A DNA stretch of 64,000 bases from Hansschlegelia quercus (GTDB lineage: Bacteria > Pseudomonadota > Alphaproteobacteria > Rhizobiales > Methylopilaceae), in contig NZ_SIUB01000006.1 in assembly GCF_004310425.1 (NCBI RefSeq), forward strand, positions 62,001-126,000, given 5' to 3'. Made by a program: the position numbers and the translations under genes. Numbering within the stretch: position 1 is the stretch's first letter; each line of letters starts with the position of its first letter. Positions 36,821 to 44,919 of this stretch are shown piece by piece. A model generated the notes under the pieces. That model saw nothing but the letters and a program-made list of their open reading frames with translations. It was not told the origin of the DNA and did not search any database.

Positions 36821-37750
36821 ATGCTGAACCGCCGCATCCTGCTAAGCGCCGCGATCGCCATCGGCCTCGCGAGCCCCTTCGCCGCCCACGCGCAGAGCTG
36901 GAAGGAGAAGTATCCGGAGATCACGCTCGGCGCGATCCCGGTGGAGAACGCCTCCACGACGACGGACCGCTACGGCAAGCTCGCCGAGTATCTGACCAAG
37001 GAGCTCGGCGTGAAGGTCACGCTGCGCATCGCCAACGACTATGCCGCGGTGATCGAGGGTCAGCGCGCCGGCAACATCCAGATCGCCTATTACGGCCCGG
37101 CCTCTTACGCACGCGCGGTCATGACCGGCGTCGAGACCGAGCCGCTGGTCGTGCCGCGGCACAACAATGACTCGACCGGCTATTATTCGGTGATCTACGT
37201 GCGCGCCGACAGCCCGTACAAGCACGTGCAGGATCTCCGAGGCAAGACGCTCGGGCTGGTCGACCCCAACTCCACCTCCGGCAACAACGCGCCCCGCTTC
37301 TTCCTCGACAAGCAGGGGATCACCGTCGACACGTTCTTCGGCAAGACGGTGTTCGCAGGCAGCCACGAGAACGCGGTCCTGGCGCTCAGCCAGGGCACGG
37401 TCGACGCCGCGGCGAACGCCTGGAACTCCGAGAACGACAACCAGCTGACCCGCATGGCGACGAAGGGCATGCTCAAGGACGCGAACGGCAAGACGCTCTC
37501 GCCGGCCGACTTCCGCGTAATCTTCAAGTCCGACTTCCTGCCCGAAGCGCCGCTCGCGGTGCTGAAGGAGATGCCAGACGACCTCAGGCAGGCGATCCGA
37601 CAGGCGCTGCTCGACATGCCCAAGAAGGACAAAGTCAGGTTCGATGCGCTTTCCGACGGCAAGGACAAGGAGTTCGTGCCGGTCTCAGAGAAGGATTACG
37701 AGCCGATCGTCGAGATGCTCAAGTTCAACGACAAGGCGCGCAAGACCTGA
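36821..37750 (+). CDS. phnD: Phosphonate-binding protein PhnD
   Basis: A 309-residue periplasmic binding protein. The signal peptide is LNRRILLSAAIAIGLASPFAAHAQ. The mature part begins ITLGAIPVENASTTTDRYGKLAEYLTKELG and has the ligand-site stretch IQIAYYGPASYARAV and GLVDPNSTSGNNAPRFFL, both characteristic of PhnD. ATG 36821 gives a proper signal sequence. The longer frame from 36662 does not. It captures 2-aminoethylphosphonate or other phosphonates. Confidence 0.96.
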   Translation: MLNRRILLSAAIAIGLASPFAAHAQSWKEKYPEITLGAIPVENASTTTDRYGKLAEYLTKELGVKVTLRIANDYAAVIEGQRAGNIQIAYYGPASYARAVMTGVETEPLVVPRHNNDSTGYYSVIYVRADSPYKHVQDLRGKTLGLVDPNSTSGNNAPRFFLDKQGITVDTFFGKTVFAGSHENAVLALSQGTVDAAANAWNSENDNQLTRMATKGMLKDANGKTLSPADFRVIFKSDFLPEAPLAVLKEMPDDLRQAIRQALLDMPKKDKVRFDALSDGKDKEFVPVSEKDYEPIVEMLKFNDKARKT

Positions 37751-37777
37751 CCTGAGCGACGCTGACGGTCGGCCGCC

Positions 37778-38680
37778 ATGCGCGGAGAACCGCCGATCCG
37801 CGCGGTGCTGGGGCTCGCCGAAGGGCGGGCCCGCGTTCTGCTCGGCGCGTATGACGGCGCGGTCCGCGTCCGGCGGCTGCAGACCTTCGCGATTCTGGCG
37901 GCGGTCGTCTGCCTCGCTTTGCTGTCCGCTTATGTCGCGGAGGTCGAGCCTTCGACCTTCTCGAAGAACCTCTACCGCTTCACCAACTATCTCTACCGCA
38001 TCCTGCCGTCGCTCACCGTGGCCAATCTCGCAGGCGACGTGGCGGACTGGTACTGGCGGTTCGGCGTCTGGATGCGGCTCCTCATCGAGACGCTACTGAT
38101 CGCCTATCTCGGCACCCTGATCGGCGCGCTCGGCGCGGTCGCGCTGTGCTTCGCAGCTTCCAACAATTTCGGACGGAACAAGGCGCTGCGCTTCGCAACG
38201 CGGCGGCTGCTGGAATTCCTGCGCACAGTGCCGGAGGTCGTGTTCGCGCTGCTGTTCGTGATCGCCTTCGGGCTCGGGCCGATGGCGGGCGTTCTCGCGC
38301 TCGGCATCCACAGCGTCGGCTCGCTCGGCAAGCAGTTCTTCGAGATCGTCGAGAACGTCGACATGAAGCCGGCCGAGGGCGTACGCGCCTCCGGCGGGAA
38401 TTGGCTCCACACGGTGCGGTTCGCGGCCTGGCCGCAGGTCGCGCCGGGCTTCGCCTCCTATGCGCTGATGCGCTTCGAGATCAACGTGCGCGGCGCCTCC
38501 GTGATGGGCTTCGTCGGGGCCGGCGGCATCGGGCAGGAGCTGATCTCGGCGATCCGCCAGTTCTATTATTCCGACGTCAGCGCGATCCTTCTGATGATCC
38601 TGGTCACTGTGGTGCTCATCGACCTCGGCGCGGAGCAAGTCCGCCACCGGCTCATCGGGCTGAAGGGAGCCAGCGCATGA
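37778..38680 (+). CDS. phnE: Phosphonate ABC permease PhnE (first copy)
   Basis: A 300-residue inner-membrane permease with about six hydrophobic segments. Family landmarks are LIETLLIAYLGTLIGALGAVALCFAASNNFG, the ALLFVIAFGLGPMAGVLALGIHSVGSLGKQFFE motif, and the coupling loop around EGVRASGGNWLHTVRFAAWPQVAPGF. Its stop overlaps the start of the second phnE by 4 nt. The pair probably forms a heterodimer. Confidence 0.94.
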   Translation: MRGEPPIRAVLGLAEGRARVLLGAYDGAVRVRRLQTFAILAAVVCLALLSAYVAEVEPSTFSKNLYRFTNYLYRILPSLTVANLAGDVADWYWRFGVWMRLLIETLLIAYLGTLIGALGAVALCFAASNNFGRNKALRFATRRLLEFLRTVPEVVFALLFVIAFGLGPMAGVLALGIHSVGSLGKQFFEIVENVDMKPAEGVRASGGNWLHTVRFAAWPQVAPGFASYALMRFEINVRGASVMGFVGAGGIGQELISAIRQFYYSDVSAILLMILVTVVLIDLGAEQVRHRLIGLKGASA

Positions 38681-39549
38681 AGGGATCTCCGCCGGGAGTC
38701 CGCGCCGACGCGCTCGGCCAGCTGCCACGGCTGAAGACGGCCTACGCAACCGAGTTTTCAAACCGCTCCCGCGGCGTGAGGCTGGCGCTCGCAGCGGGCG
38801 CCATCGCGCTACTGACAGGTTACGCTTTGTGGGCGCTCGACTTCTCGCTCGTCCGCATCCTGTCCGGGCTCGGGCGGCTCGGGGATTTCTCGCTGATGAT
38901 GCTGCCTCCCTCCGCGGGCGGGCGTTTCGCCATCTATCTGCAGTCGCTCTTCGAGACGGTGGCGATCGCCTATCTCGGCACGCTGGTCGCCGGGCTGTTC
39001 GCATTTCCCTTCGCCTTCCTCGCAGCCAAGAACGTCATCCCGAACATCTTCGTGCATTTCGGCGCGCGGCGGGTGCTGGACGTATTCCGGGGCGTCGACA
39101 CGCTGATCTGGGCGCTGCTCTGGGTGAACGTGGTCGGCCTCGGCCCCTTCGCCGGCGTTCTCGCGATCGCGTGCTCGGATTTCGGCTCGCTTGGAAAACT
39201 GTTCTCGGAGGCGATCGAGACCGCGGCCCAGGGGCCGGTCGACGGCGTCGCTTCGGCGGGCGGCGCGCGGGCGCATCAGATCAGATTCGGGATTCTGCCC
39301 CAGATCGTGCCGGTGATCGGCGGACTGACGCTCTATTTCATCGAGTCGAACACGCGCTCCGCCACGATCATCGGAATTGTCGGCGCCGGCGGCATCGGCG
39401 TGCATCTCGCGGAGCAGATCCGCGTGCTCAACCTGCAGGACGTCTCCTGCCTCATCCTGATGATACTGGCAGCCGTGACGGCGATCGACTTCGTCTCGGG
39501 AAAGCTTCGCGTCGGCATGATCGGCAAGCGCGGCGAGGCCATGGCCTGA
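38677..39549 (+). CDS. phnE: Phosphonate ABC permease PhnE (second copy)
   Basis: A 290-residue paralogue of the upstream PhnE, with the same order of helices and the loop VDGVASAGGARAHQIRFGILPQIVPVI. FGSLGKLFSEAIE corresponds to the GSLGKQFFE motif of the first copy. ATGA overlap couples its translation to it. It ends 17 nt from the end of the convergent phnF gene. Two PhnE genes per importer are common in rhizobia-like genomes. Confidence 0.93.
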   Translation: MKGSPPGVRADALGQLPRLKTAYATEFSNRSRGVRLALAAGAIALLTGYALWALDFSLVRILSGLGRLGDFSLMMLPPSAGGRFAIYLQSLFETVAIAYLGTLVAGLFAFPFAFLAAKNVIPNIFVHFGARRVLDVFRGVDTLIWALLWVNVVGLGPFAGVLAIACSDFGSLGKLFSEAIETAAQGPVDGVASAGGARAHQIRFGILPQIVPVIGGLTLYFIESNTRSATIIGIVGAGGIGVHLAEQIRVLNLQDVSCLILMILAAVTAIDFVSGKLRVGMIGKRGEAMA

Positions 39550-39565
39550 CGACCGACGGCGCCGC

Positions 39566-40324
39566 CTAGCTGTCCACCGTCAGCTGCACGCGGTCGGCGG
39601 CGAATACCGCGTCGGTCGCCTGGATGGGCGCGCCCGCCTCGTCGACGTTCAGCCCCTCGACAACCAGCACGACGCGGCCCGGCGCGAGGTCGAGCAGCGT
39701 CGCCTCCTCCGCAGTCGCGACCCGTGCGGAGATCTGGGTGCTGACGCGCCGGTAGTCGGCGACGCCGCACGCGCCGAGCGCCTTGGTGATCGAACCCGAC
39801 TCGGTGAGCGCGACCGCAAAGCCGGAGAAGCGCGGCAGCGGCAGGCGGCTATGTCCAACGGAGATCGGAACGTCATCCGCGAACCGGCGGGTCCTTGTCT
39901 CGACCACCATCGAGCCGATCGCGACGCCGAGCCGCGTCGCAAGGGCCTCCGGCGCCGGCAGTTCGCGTGCGGAGAGCATTTCGCCGCCGGCCTCGTGACC
40001 GGCACGTCCGACGTTCTCAGTGAACCGCACCCGCGCGCCGATCGGATAGGGCAGCGGCCCCGCCTCGACGAAGGTCCCCCTGCCCTGCGCCGCCCGCACC
40101 ATCCCCTCGGAGGCGAGCGCCGCAAGCGCCCGCCTGGCGGTGTGGCGGTTCACGGAGAAGCGCGCGGCGAGCTGCGCCTCGGTCGGCAATTGGTCGCCAG
40201 GAGCGAGGACGCCCGCGCGGATCTGGCCGGCAATCTGGTCCGCGATCTGCCGCCATGCGGTGAGGCCCCGCCCACGCTCGATCCCGGTCGTCACGGCGGC
40301 GTCTTCCTCGGCGTGCAGGCTCAT
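39566..40324 (-). CDS. phnF: PhnF, GntR/HutC-family regulator of phosphonate genes
   Basis: A 252-residue regulator. The N-terminal winged helix-turn-helix (LPTEAQLAARFSVNRHTARRALAALASEGMV) is of the GntR type, with a C-terminal UTRA effector domain (ISVGHSRLPLPRFSGFAVALTESGSI...RVVLVVEGLNVDEAG). It is transcribed divergently from phnG, on the opposite strand to both flanking operons. Its own promoter shares the control region 40325-40415 with phnG. In mycobacteria and E. coli PhnF-type proteins regulate phosphonate genes. Confidence 0.93.
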   Translation of the reverse strand: MSLHAEEDAAVTTGIERGRGLTAWRQIADQIAGQIRAGVLAPGDQLPTEAQLAARFSVNRHTARRALAALASEGMVRAAQGRGTFVEAGPLPYPIGARVRFTENVGRAGHEAGGEMLSARELPAPEALATRLGVAIGSMVVETRTRRFADDVPISVGHSRLPLPRFSGFAVALTESGSITKALGACGVADYRRVSTQISARVATAEEATLLDLAPGRVVLVVEGLNVDEAGAPIQATDAVFAADRVQLTVDS

Positions 40325-40331
40325 GCGGACC

Positions 40332-40349
40332 CCGTCATTGAAAAGTCAC
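40332..40349 (+). promoter_or_regulatory. Candidate PHO box upstream of phnG
   Basis: CCGTCAT-TGAA-AAGTCAC fits the PhoB layout of two 7-mers of the form CTGTCAT separated by 4 nt (6 of 7 and 5 of 7 matches by eye). It lies 67 bp before the phnG start and abuts the inverted repeat at 40349-40374. PhoB activation of C-P lyase genes under phosphate starvation is well known. Confidence 0.5.
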
Positions 40350-40374
40350 TAGACAAACTGATCCAGTTGTCTAG
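40349..40374. promoter_or_regulatory. Inverted repeat, probable PhnF operator
   Basis: CTAGACAA (40349-40356), 10 nt, TTGTCTAG (40367-40374) is a perfect 8-bp inverted repeat between the divergent phnF and phnG starts. The arms contain GTCTAG, close to the GT-N-TA-N-AC core bound by HutC-subgroup GntR regulators. The position suits repression of phnF and of the lyase operon. Confidence 0.65.
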
Positions 40375-40415
40375 ATTACTCAACAACTGGTTTTAGCGAC
40401 GCGGGAGCATAACGC

Positions 40416-40862
40416 ATGACCCCCGAACTCATCGAACAGCGACGCGACGTGATGCGGATTTGCGCCGATGCGCGCGCAGGGGAACTCGCCGCCGCTCTCG
40501 ACGCGCTGTCCCCGCTCCCCGATGCGTCAGACTTCCGCACGCCCGAATCCGGTCTCGTGATGTTGCGCGGGCGGATGGGCGGCGACGGGCGCGCGTTCAA
40601 TTTCGGGGAGGCGACCGTGACGCGGGCGGCCGTCCGGATCGATACCGGCGAGGTTGGCCACGCCTACCAGCTCGGCCGTGACCGGGCGAAAGCGCGCGTC
40701 GCCGCGATCCTCGACGCGCTCGTGCAGAGCGGGAAAGCCAATGAGGTCGTCGCCGCCCTCGCGCCGGCGTCACGACGTATCGCCGAGGAGCGCGCGCTCG
40801 TCCGCCGCCAGACCGCCGCCACACGGGTCGACTTCTTCACGATGACGCGCGGGGAAGACTGA
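40416..40862 (+). CDS. phnG: PhnG, C-P lyase core subunit
   Basis: A 148-residue protein, usual length for PhnG. Landmarks are LVMLRGRMGGDGRAFNFGEATVTRAAVRI and GEVGHAYQLGRDRAKARVAAILDAL. PhnG forms the PhnG2H2I2J2 core of C-P lyase, acting in ATP-dependent formation of the ribosyl-phosphonate intermediate. First gene of the phnGHIJKLMN operon. Its stop shares bases with the phnH start (TGATG). Confidence 0.94.
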   Translation: MTPELIEQRRDVMRICADARAGELAAALDALSPLPDASDFRTPESGLVMLRGRMGGDGRAFNFGEATVTRAAVRIDTGEVGHAYQLGRDRAKARVAAILDALVQSGKANEVVAALAPASRRIAEERALVRRQTAATRVDFFTMTRGED

Positions 40863-41458
40863 TGATGACGCTCGCCGCAGGCTTCGATGATGCCGTTTCC
40901 GAGGCGCAATCCTGCTTCCGCGCGGTGATGGGCGCGCTTTCACGCCCCGGCCTCGTGAAGCCGCTCGCCTCCGGAATCCGCCCACCGGCGCCGCTGACGC
41001 CGGAACTGGCGGCGATCGCGCTGTCGCTCGCCGATCCCGACGCCCCGCTTTGGCTCGACCGGCGCCTGTCGGCGTCGTCCGATGTCCGCGACTTCCTGCG
41101 CTTCCACACCGGCGCCCGGATCGTCGAGCAATCCGATGACGCCGCCTTCGCGCTGGTGGTCGACCCGGCCTCGATGCCGGATCTCAGCGAATTCGCGCAA
41201 GGGTCCGACGCCTATCCCGACCGCTCGACGACGATCGTCGTCGCAGCCGAGACACTGACGGAAGGCGGGCCGCTCGTCCTCAAAGGGCCCGGCGTCGACG
41301 GCGAGGCGCGTCTGGCGGTCGCGCCGCTTCCGACCGCCTTCGTCGCGCAGCTCGCCGACAACCGCGCCGGCTTTCCGCGCGGCGTCGACCTGCTGATCGT
41401 CGCGGAGGAGCGGATCGCCGCGCTTCCGCGCTCCACCGAAGTCGAGGAGGCGGCCTGA
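40862..41458 (+). CDS. phnH: PhnH, C-P lyase core subunit
   Basis: A 198-residue protein. The family's start is visible (EAQSCFRAVMGALSRPGLVKPLA), with LSLADPDAPLWLDRRLS and GPGVDGEARLAVAPLP further on. It is a structural subunit of the C-P lyase core with a PLP-transferase-like fold but no known activity of its own. Coupled to phnG and phnI by 1-nt overlaps. Confidence 0.94.
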   Translation: MMTLAAGFDDAVSEAQSCFRAVMGALSRPGLVKPLASGIRPPAPLTPELAAIALSLADPDAPLWLDRRLSASSDVRDFLRFHTGARIVEQSDDAAFALVVDPASMPDLSEFAQGSDAYPDRSTTIVVAAETLTEGGPLVLKGPGVDGEARLAVAPLPTAFVAQLADNRAGFPRGVDLLIVAEERIAALPRSTEVEEAA

Positions 41459-42555
41459 TGTATGTCGCGGTCAAAGGCGGAGAGCGGGCGATCGAGAACG
41501 CCCACAGGCTGCTCGCCGCGAAGCGCCGGGGGCCGACCGACACGCCCGAAATCTCCGTCGAGCAGATCGACTCCCAGCTCGCTCTCAGCGTCGACCGGGT
41601 GATGACCGAGGGCTCGCTCTACGATCGCGGGCTGGCGGCTCTCGCGATCAAGCAGGCGCGCGGCGACCTGATCGAGGCGATCTTCCTCGTCCGCGCCTTC
41701 CGCACCACCCTGCCCCGCTTCGGCGTGTCCGAGCCCATCGACACCGCGGCGATGGACGCCGAACGCCGGGTCTCCGCGACCTTCAAGGACATGCCGGGCG
41801 GCCAGGTTCTGGGGCCGACCTTCGATTACACGCACCGGTTGCTCGATTTCACGCTGGCGACGAACGGCGAAGCGCCGCCCTCTCCTGCCGAGGCCGACGA
41901 ACTTGTGGGCGGAATGCCGCGCGTGACCGATCTGCTCGACGCCCAGAGCCTCATCGAGCGCGAGACCGATGACGGCGCCGAGGCCGGCGACCTCACCCGC
42001 GAGCCGCTGGACTTCCCCGCCGACCGCGACCTCCGCCTGCAGGCGCTCGCCCGCGGCGACGAAGGGTTCCTGCTCGCGCTTGGCTATTCGACCCAGCGCG
42101 GTTTCGGCCGCACCCACGCCTTCACGGGCGAGATCCGCTTCGGCGAGATCGAGGTCGAGTTCGCGCCGGAGGAGCTGGGCTTCGCCGTTCCGCTCGGGCG
42201 CATCTCGCTCACCGAATGCCAAATGGTGACGCAGTTCACCGGCTCCGCCGAGCAGCCGCCGCAGTTCACGCGGGGGTACGGCGTCGCCTTCGGCCAGAGC
42301 GAGCGCAAGGCCATGTCGATGGCCATGGTCGATCGGGCGCTGCGGGCCAAGGAGTTCGACGAGGAGGCGAAGTCCCCCGCGCAGGACGAGGAATTCGTTC
42401 TCACCCATTCCGACAACGTCGCCGCGACCGGCTTCGTCGAGCACCTGAAACTGCCGCATTACGTCGACTTCCAGGCCGAGCTCCAACTGTTGCGTCGGCT
42501 AAGGGAAGAACACGCCGAGCGGGAGGATGACGGAATGAGGGAGGCCGCGGAATGA
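41458..42555 (+). CDS. phnI: PhnI, nucleosidase-like subunit of C-P lyase
   Basis: A 365-residue protein of usual PhnI length, starting MYVAVKGGERAIENAHRLL. PhnI, with PhnG, PhnH and PhnL, displaces adenine from ATP by phosphonate to give ribose 1-phosphonate 5-triphosphate. Conserved strings include ALAIKQARGDLIEAIFLVRAFRTTLPRFG, GYSTQRGFGRTHAFTGEIR and EFVLTHSDNVAATGFVEHLKLPHYVDFQAEL. Overlaps phnJ by 4 nt. Confidence 0.95.
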   Translation: MYVAVKGGERAIENAHRLLAAKRRGPTDTPEISVEQIDSQLALSVDRVMTEGSLYDRGLAALAIKQARGDLIEAIFLVRAFRTTLPRFGVSEPIDTAAMDAERRVSATFKDMPGGQVLGPTFDYTHRLLDFTLATNGEAPPSPAEADELVGGMPRVTDLLDAQSLIERETDDGAEAGDLTREPLDFPADRDLRLQALARGDEGFLLALGYSTQRGFGRTHAFTGEIRFGEIEVEFAPEELGFAVPLGRISLTECQMVTQFTGSAEQPPQFTRGYGVAFGQSERKAMSMAMVDRALRAKEFDEEAKSPAQDEEFVLTHSDNVAATGFVEHLKLPHYVDFQAELQLLRRLREEHAEREDDGMREAAE

Positions 42556-43445
42556 CGATGCAGACCACCGGCTACAACTTCGCTTATCTCGACGAGCAGA
42601 CGAAGCGGATGATCCGTCGCGCGATCCTCAAGGCGATCGCGATCCCCGGCTATCAGGTCCCGTTCGCGAGCCGCGAGATGCCGATGCCCTATGGCTGGGG
42701 CACCGGCGGCGTGCAGGTGACCGCGGCGATCCTCGGCCATAGCGACGTGCTGAAGGTCATCGACCAGGGCTCGGACGACACCACCAACGCGGTCTCGATC
42801 CGCAAGTTCTTCGGCAAAGTCGCCGGCGTCGCCACGACCACGAAGACCGCGGAAGCGACGATCATCCAGACGCGCCACCGCATCCCCGAGGCGCCGCTTC
42901 GGGAGGACCAGACGCTCGTCTATCAGGTCCCGATCCCCGAGCCGCTGCGCTTTTTGGAGCCGCGCGAGACCGAGACGCGGACGATGCACGCGCTCGCCGA
43001 ATACGGGCTGATGCACGTCAAGCTCTACGAGGACATCGCCCGGCACGGCCATATCGCGACGACCTATGCCTATCCGGTCGAGGTCGCCGGCCGCTACGTG
43101 ACCGACCCGTCGCCGACGCCGAAATTCGACAACCCGAAGATGGACATGTGCGCGGCGCTGCAGCTCTTCGGAGCCGGACGCGAGAAGCGGATCTACGCAA
43201 TCCCGCCTTACACGCCGGTGCGAAGCCTCGATTTTGAGGACCATCCCTTCGCGGTCCAGCAGTTCGCTGAGCCCTGCGCGCTCTGCGCCGCGCGCGGCGT
43301 CTATCTCGACGAGGTGATCCTCGACGACCGGGGCAAGCGGATGTTCGTCTGCTCCGACACCGACCATTGCGAGGAGCGTCGCGCGGCCGGCCATCATGGC
43401 GCGATGCTCGACACGGCGCCGCAAGCCATTGCGGGGACGAGATGA
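42552..43445 (+). CDS. phnJ: PhnJ, radical SAM C-P lyase
   Basis: A 297-residue catalytic subunit that cleaves the C-P bond. The four conserved cysteines are present at 242, 245, 267 and 273 (CALC, then FVCSDTDHC), the same spacing as E. coli Cys241/244/266/272. The first three ligate the Fe-S cluster and the last carries the thiyl radical. Early landmark: YAYLDEQTKR-like start (FAYLDEQTKRMIRRAILKAIAIPGYQVPF). The enzyme is apparently functional. Its stop overlaps phnK. Confidence 0.97.
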   Translation: MTMQTTGYNFAYLDEQTKRMIRRAILKAIAIPGYQVPFASREMPMPYGWGTGGVQVTAAILGHSDVLKVIDQGSDDTTNAVSIRKFFGKVAGVATTTKTAEATIIQTRHRIPEAPLREDQTLVYQVPIPEPLRFLEPRETETRTMHALAEYGLMHVKLYEDIARHGHIATTYAYPVEVAGRYVTDPSPTPKFDNPKMDMCAALQLFGAGREKRIYAIPPYTPVRSLDFEDHPFAVQQFAEPCALCAARGVYLDEVILDDRGKRMFVCSDTDHCEERRAAGHHGAMLDTAPQAIAGTR

Positions 43446-44218
43446 CCGACGAACCGCTGCTCCGGGCCCGCGGGCTCACCAAGCATTACGGCGAACGCAT
43501 CGGCTGCGCCGACGTCTCCTTCGACCTCTATGAGGGCGAGGTGCTGGCGATCGTCGGGGAGTCCGGGTCCGGGAAATCCACTCTGCTGGGCCTGCTCGCG
43601 AACGAGCTTCCGGCGACCGCGGGCGAGGTGCTCTACCGGATGCGCGACGGAATCGTGCGCGACATAGCGAGCTTGAGCGAACCCGAACGCCGCCTGCTCG
43701 CCCGCACCGACTGGGGCTATGTCCGGCAGGACTCGCGGGAGGGCTTACGCATGCGCGTCTCCGCCGGCGCCAATGTCGGCGAGCGCCTGATGGCGCTTGG
43801 CGAGCGTCGCTACGCCGGCATCCGCGAGACCGCGCTCACCTGGCTCGACCGCGTCGAGATCGCCCGCAACCGGATCGACGACCGGCCGACCGATTTTTCC
43901 GGCGGCATGCGCCAGCGCCTCCAGATTGCGCGCAACCTCGTCACCAATCCGCGCCTCGTCTTCATGGACGAGCCGACCTCCGGCCTCGACGTCTCCGTCC
44001 AGGCGCGGCTGCTCGATCTCGTGCGCGGCCTTGTGGCGGATCTCGGGCTCGCGATCGTCATCGTCACGCATGATCTCGCGGTCGCGCGACTGCTGTCGCA
44101 CCGGATTGTCGTCATGCGGCGGGGACGCGTGGTCGAGACCGGGCTGACCGACCAGGTGCTCGACGACCCGCGCGACGCCTATTCACAACTCCTCGTCTCA
44201 TCGGTGCTGGCGGCATGA
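43442..44218 (+). CDS. phnK: PhnK, C-P lyase ABC-type ATPase
   Basis: A 258-residue ABC protein without a permease. Walker A is GESGSGKST, the signature is FSGGMRQR and Walker B is LVFMDEPTSGLDVS. PhnK binds the PhnGHIJ core and likely controls access to it. I start at ATG 43442, which overlaps the phnJ stop, and discard 25 upstream codons of the longer frame. Confidence 0.94.
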   Translation: MTDEPLLRARGLTKHYGERIGCADVSFDLYEGEVLAIVGESGSGKSTLLGLLANELPATAGEVLYRMRDGIVRDIASLSEPERRLLARTDWGYVRQDSREGLRMRVSAGANVGERLMALGERRYAGIRETALTWLDRVEIARNRIDDRPTDFSGGMRQRLQIARNLVTNPRLVFMDEPTSGLDVSVQARLLDLVRGLVADLGLAIVIVTHDLAVARLLSHRIVVMRRGRVVETGLTDQVLDDPRDAYSQLLVSSVLAA

Positions 44219-44919
44219 CGACCATGGTTCGCCTCGAAGGCGTCTCGAAGAGCTTCACGCTCCATTTGCGCGGCGGGGTGGTGATCGACGCTGTGCATGA
44301 CCTCAGCCTCACGGCGAAGGCCGGCGAATGCGTCGCGCTCGGCGGGCCGTCGGGCGCCGGCAAGTCTTCGGCGCTCAAGATGATCTACGGCAATTACCGG
44401 ATCGACGGCGGCTCCGTCCGCATCCGCCACGACGGAAGCGAGGTCGAGATGGCGGGGGCCGATCCGCGCGTGATCATGGCGATCCGGGCGCGGACGCTCG
44501 GCTATGTCAGCCAGTTCCTGAGAGTGATCCCCCGCGTTCCGGCGATCGATATCGTGGCGGAAGCCGCGGCCGATCGCGGCGGCGACCGCGAGGCCGCGCG
44601 AGACGAGGCCGCGCGGCTGCTGACGCTGCTCAACATTCCGGAACGCCTCTGGGCGCTTCCGCCCGCGACCTTTTCCGGCGGCGAGCAACAGCGGGTGAAT
44701 GTGGCGCGCGGCTTCGCAGCCCGTCGGCCGGTCCTGCTGCTCGACGAACCCACGGCGTCGCTCGACGCCGCCAACAAGCAGGTCGTCGTCGACCTGATCA
44801 CAGAGAAGAAACAGGCGGGCGTCGCGATCATCGGCATCTTCCACGACGCGGAAATCCGCTCCGCGGTCGCCGATGATGTGGTCGAGATCGCGGCCGTCAG
44901 CCAGAAGGAGGCGGCATGA
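44215..44919 (+). CDS. phnL: PhnL, C-P lyase ABC-type ATPase
   Basis: A 234-residue ABC protein with Walker A GPSGAGKSS, signature FSGGEQQR and Walker B VLLLDEPTASLDAAN. It is required with PhnGHI for formation of the ribosyl phosphonate. Shares ATGA overlaps with phnK and phnM. PhnL is distinguishable from PhnK by the shorter length and the HLRGGVVIDAVHDLSL start. Confidence 0.94.
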   Translation: MTTMVRLEGVSKSFTLHLRGGVVIDAVHDLSLTAKAGECVALGGPSGAGKSSALKMIYGNYRIDGGSVRIRHDGSEVEMAGADPRVIMAIRARTLGYVSQFLRVIPRVPAIDIVAEAAADRGGDREAARDEAARLLTLLNIPERLWALPPATFSGGEQQRVNVARGFAARRPVLLLDEPTASLDAANKQVVVDLITEKKQAGVAIIGIFHDAEIRSAVADDVVEIAAVSQKEAA

